Source of the DNA: Anaerolineales bacterium
Lineage (GTDB): Bacteria; Chloroflexota; Anaerolineae; Anaerolineales; E44-bin32
NCBI GenBank assembly: GCA_011772595.1
Contig: WVZH01000069.1
Coordinates: 83,250-98,149 of the forward strand
Length of the DNA: 14,900 nt
Direction: 5' to 3'
Under the pieces are notes generated by a model. The model was not told where the DNA came from and searched no databases. It saw only the letters and a list, made by a program, of their open reading frames with translations. Within the stretch, counting starts at the first letter, position 1, and the number at the start of each line of letters is the position of its first letter. The position numbers were made by a program, and so were the translations under genes. Of this stretch, positions 13,935 to 14,900 are shown piece by piece.

Positions 13935-14900
13935 TCAATCCACGATTATGGGTTCAACGGCGTCCCCTCGTAGAACGTCAATCGCGGCTTCAAGTTGTGG
14001 ATCTTCTTGTGCTTCGAAATCCTCCATCGTAAGTTCGATCTCGATGTCCGGAACGAGTCCAAGTTCATGAATGAGGCGATCATCTGGAGTATACCAACGC
14101 GCGGTGGTCACGCGAACGGCACCCTCCTCGTTCGTGAGCGGGATCCATTGTTGGACCGAACCTTTCCCAAAGGAAGTTTCTCCAATGAGTGTGCCACGAT
14201 CATGATCCTGAATCGCGCCGGCCACAATTTCTGAGGCAGAAGCCGAACCGCCGTTAATCAATACGACAAGAGGCACATCCGTCGCTTGGCCGCCCTTTCT
14301 CGCTTCAAATATTTGTTCCCGTCCATCCCCAAACCTTTCGGTGACGATAACGCCTTCGGCGATGAATTCCGAACTCACTTCGATCGCGGTGTCCAGGAAG
14401 CCTCCGCCATTGTTGCGTAAGTCGAGAATTAAGCCCACCGGCTCTTCGGCGAGCAAGAGATCCAGTGTGTCGCGCAAATCTCGTGTAGTCTCATCGCCGA
14501 AAGTGAATATCCGTAAGTAGGCAATGTCACCGTCGAGCATCTCACCTTCAACGCTGGGGATAATGATGCGTGCACGCACGATATCGAATTCCAGCAACTC
14601 GCTGGTCCCTTCACGGCGAACCGTTAGGTGTACGTTTGTGCCAGCGGGTCCGAGGACTCGCTGGACGACGAGGTTGCCATCGATGCCGGTCATGTCCTCA
14701 CCGTCTACGGCAATCACCTCGTCCCCAGGAAGCAATCCCACCTCTTCCGCCGGGGAACCGGGAATGGGCGCAATAATCGTCAGGTACTCGGCGTCTGTGT
14801 CCACCCAGGCTCCAATTCCTTCGTAGCCCTCGAGCGGAGCGCTGGCTTGGCGAAACTCGGTTGGGTCCATGTAAGAAGTATGTTGGTCTCCGATGGAATC
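13935..14900 (-). CDS. S41 C-terminal processing peptidase (CtpA-like), 5' end cut by window edge
   Basis: The enzyme cleaves proteins near their C-termini outside the cytoplasmic membrane. An ATG at 14870 is internal: the frame stays open to the last base, and the ten codons before it read DSIGDQHTSY, the standard family lead into YMDP. Numbering from that Met, a PDZ domain spans about 15-98 (GIGAW, GSPAEEVGLLPGDEVIAVDG). The S41 core follows with ILDLRNNGGG (148-157), GGSASASEI containing the catalytic Ser (S211), and SFGKGSVQ with the catalytic Lys (K236), 25 residues apart as in E. coli Prc. The N-terminal signal or anchor and the first part of the protease lie outside the window. The YugP-type gene follows by 22 bases. 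Confidence 0.95.
   Translation of the reverse strand, partial: DSIGDQHTSYMDPTEFRQASAPLEGYEGIGAWVDTDAEYLTIIAPIPGSPAEEVGLLPGDEVIAVDGEDMTGIDGNLVVQRVLGPAGTNVHLTVRREGTSELLEFDIVRARIIIPSVEGEMLDGDIAYLRIFTFGDETTRDLRDTLDLLLAEEPVGLILDLRNNGGGFLDTAIEVSSEFIAEGVIVTERFGDGREQIFEARKGGQATDVPLVVLINGGSASASEIVAGAIQDHDRGTLIGETSFGKGSVQQWIPLTNEEGAVRVTTARWYTPDDRLIHELGLVPDIEIELTMEDFEAQEDPQLEAAIDVLRGDAVEPIIVD

Noticed and set aside
1..14900. CRISPR arrays, tRNA or rRNA genes, insertion sequences, prophage or defence genes
   Set aside because: No spaced direct repeats, cloverleaf patterns, transposase or integrase motifs were seen on either strand; gaps between genes are mostly too short to hold them.

Overview
The window looks like a chromosomal stretch of a bacterium of moderate GC content, most likely a member of the Chloroflexota (Anaerolineae-like). 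That is an inference from the protein styles: a TrmI-type tRNA m1A58 methyltransferase, a CTC-type L25 with a long acidic tail, short membrane-anchored repeat proteins, and GTG and TTG starts. No ribosomal RNA or other marker fixes the taxonomy. There are no transposases, integrases, CRISPR arrays, tRNAs or phage genes. Nearly all the DNA is coding, and genes are packed with overlaps or gaps of a few bases.

Layout. All genes are on the minus strand except two. (1) 1-4706, minus: a signal-peptide, C-terminally anchored surface protein overlaps pth (peptidyl-tRNA hydrolase) by ATGA. pth is followed six bases later by mfd, the transcription-repair coupling factor, which runs off the left edge. 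(2) 4707-5112: a 406-base gap between divergent genes. (3) 5113-6335, plus: a membrane-anchored protein of eight exact 15-residue repeats, then ribosomal protein L25/CTC, ending in a strong intrinsic terminator. (4) 6396-7579, minus: a zinc-ribbon helical protein overlapping a CoA-pyrophosphatase-type Nudix hydrolase by GTGA. (5) 7660-8457, minus: trmI. (6) 8585-11693, minus: a NIL-domain protein, the MgtE magnesium channel, a YdjC/ChbG-type deacetylase and a SAM methyltransferase, probably one transcript. It is driven by a near-consensus promoter whose -10 box sits inside a 31-base palindrome. (7) 11854-14900, minus: three envelope proteases in a row, a C-terminal processing peptidase (cut by the right edge), a YugP-type zinc metallopeptidase and an HtrA/DegP protease.

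How the parts fit. The cluster mixes housekeeping translation and repair functions (pth, mfd, L25, trmI) with envelope quality control (CtpA, YugP, HtrA) and magnesium homeostasis (MgtE). The most unusual features are the 15-residue-period repeat protein at 5113-5598, the palindrome embracing the -10 box of the NIL-mgtE promoter, and the pairing of a stand-alone NIL domain with MgtE. I saw no clearly new multi-gene defence or biosynthetic system. The candidates for undescribed biology are the small accessory proteins and the putative operator.
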